A stretch of DNA of 6,533 nucleotides from Acidimicrobiaceae bacterium (GTDB lineage: Bacteria; Actinomycetota; Acidimicrobiia; Acidimicrobiales; Acidimicrobiaceae), in assembly GCA_013044365.1 (NCBI GenBank), contig JABEUP010000044.1, positions 1-6,533 on the forward strand, read 5' to 3'. Shown piece by piece: positions 5,937 through 6,533 of the stretch; positions within the stretch are counted from its first letter, which is position 1; every line of letters begins with the position of its first letter. The translations under genes were made by a program, and so were the position numbers. The notes below the pieces were generated by a model. That model made no database searches and was not told the DNA's origin. It was given only the letters and a program-made list of their open reading frames with translations.

Positions 5937-6533
5937 ATGGCTATTACCAGGTTTCCAAAAGACAGAGGGCTGACAACGAGGATGGGGTTAACCATATTCC
6001 TTATTGGCCTTCTATACGTAGTATTTATCTCCATTCTTATCGCTATCGGCATCCAGTCAGTAACGGTGATAATTATTGCCGCCGTACTGTTGTTTTCCCA
6101 GTACTATTTTTCGGACAAGATCGCACTGTATTCAATGGGTGCCAAGATTGTCTCCCGGGAACAGGCGCCTGAGTTGCATGCCATTGTCGACCGCCTCGTA
6201 GCCATGGCAGATATGCCCAAGCCCCAAGTTGCAGTAGCGGATATCGACATTCCCAATGCCTTTGCAACCGGGCGCTCACCTAAGGCGGCCGTGGTTTGTG
6301 CCACTTCGGGTCTCATGCGCAGGCTGAATACGGAGGAGATCGAGGCGGTCCTGGCGCATGAGCTTTCACATGTTGCTCATAAAGACGTTGCCGTCATGAC
6401 AATCGCCAGTTTTATCGGAATGCTCGCCGGGTTTTTGACCCGAATTGCCCTATGGTCCGGAATGTTTATGGGCGGAGGCAACTCAAGAGGCAACAACAAT
6501 TCCAATAATAACGCCGCCGCAATCGAACTTGCC
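5937..6533 (+). CDS. htpX: Membrane zinc metalloprotease HtpX (M48 family), 3' end outside window
   Basis: HtpX degrades damaged or misfolded membrane proteins, with its catalytic domain facing the cytoplasm. The frame is open for 199 codons to the window edge, against a usual length near 285-300. Two N-terminal hydrophobic segments (about 17-38 and 40-55) are followed by the family block NAFATGRSPKAAVV (107-120) and the zinc-binding HELSH (H141, E142, H145). A further hydrophobic stretch (about 152-178) ends in a Gly/Asn-rich loop (179-192), a feature I associate with many HtpX proteins. The third zinc ligand, a downstream glutamate, would lie beyond the window. In-frame ATGs at 5901 and 5913 are possible starts, but they fall inside the promoter, and residues from 5937 (MAITRFPKDRGLTTRM) resemble HtpX N-termini. 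It is divergent from cmk with a gap of about 120 bp. Confidence 0.93.
   Translation, partial: MAITRFPKDRGLTTRMGLTIFLIGLLYVVFISILIAIGIQSVTVIIIAAVLLFSQYYFSDKIALYSMGAKIVSREQAPELHAIVDRLVAMADMPKPQVAVADIDIPNAFATGRSPKAAVVCATSGLMRRLNTEEIEAVLAHELSHVAHKDVAVMTIASFIGMLAGFLTRIALWSGMFMGGGNSRGNNNSNNNAAAIELA

Noticed and set aside
6073..6316. Two minus-strand open frames of about 70 codons at the right edge
   Set aside because: They are antisense to the conserved HtpX catalytic region, and their translations lack any recognisable feature.

Overview
This window looks like a core housekeeping region of a bacterial chromosome, most likely from an actinomycetote. I would guess an Acidimicrobiia-like lineage of moderate GC content. 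That placement is inferred from the style of the Der and HtpX proteins, the use of GTG and TTG starts, and several starts that look leaderless. It was not tested by any search. I see no insertion sequence, phage gene, CRISPR array or toxin-antitoxin module.

Layout: the left edge holds the 5' part of a tRNA-Pro(GGG) gene on the minus strand, cut by the window start. Upstream of it, also on the minus strand, lie a small zinc-ribbon/transmembrane protein, the ribosome-assembly GTPase Der, and a PDZ plus radical-SAM plus DUF512 protein. Transcription of this block runs right to left: DUF512 protein, Der, small membrane protein, then tRNA. A single plus-strand gene, ispH, starts only 29 bp from the first possible start of the DUF512 gene and points the opposite way. 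It runs convergently into a minus-strand pair, cmk then plsC, which is probably an operon led by cmk. To the right of cmk, and divergent from it, is htpX on the plus strand, which runs off the window after 199 codons.

Functions: the genes serve central processes. These are ribosome maturation and translation (Der, tRNA-Pro), isoprenoid precursor synthesis by the MEP pathway (IspH), pyrimidine nucleotide supply (Cmk), phospholipid synthesis (PlsC-type acyltransferase) and membrane protein quality control (HtpX). The DUF512 radical-SAM protein and the zinc-ribbon membrane protein have no assigned function and are the least understood genes here.

The clearest regulatory signal is a near-consensus promoter (ATGACA, 18 nt, TTTAAT) placed so that transcription of htpX should begin at or next to its ATG. 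The ispH/DUF512 divergent gap also lacks Shine-Dalgarno sequences on both sides. By contrast, cmk and der have good Shine-Dalgarno sites that support their non-ATG starts. I found no convincing new multi-gene system in the window.
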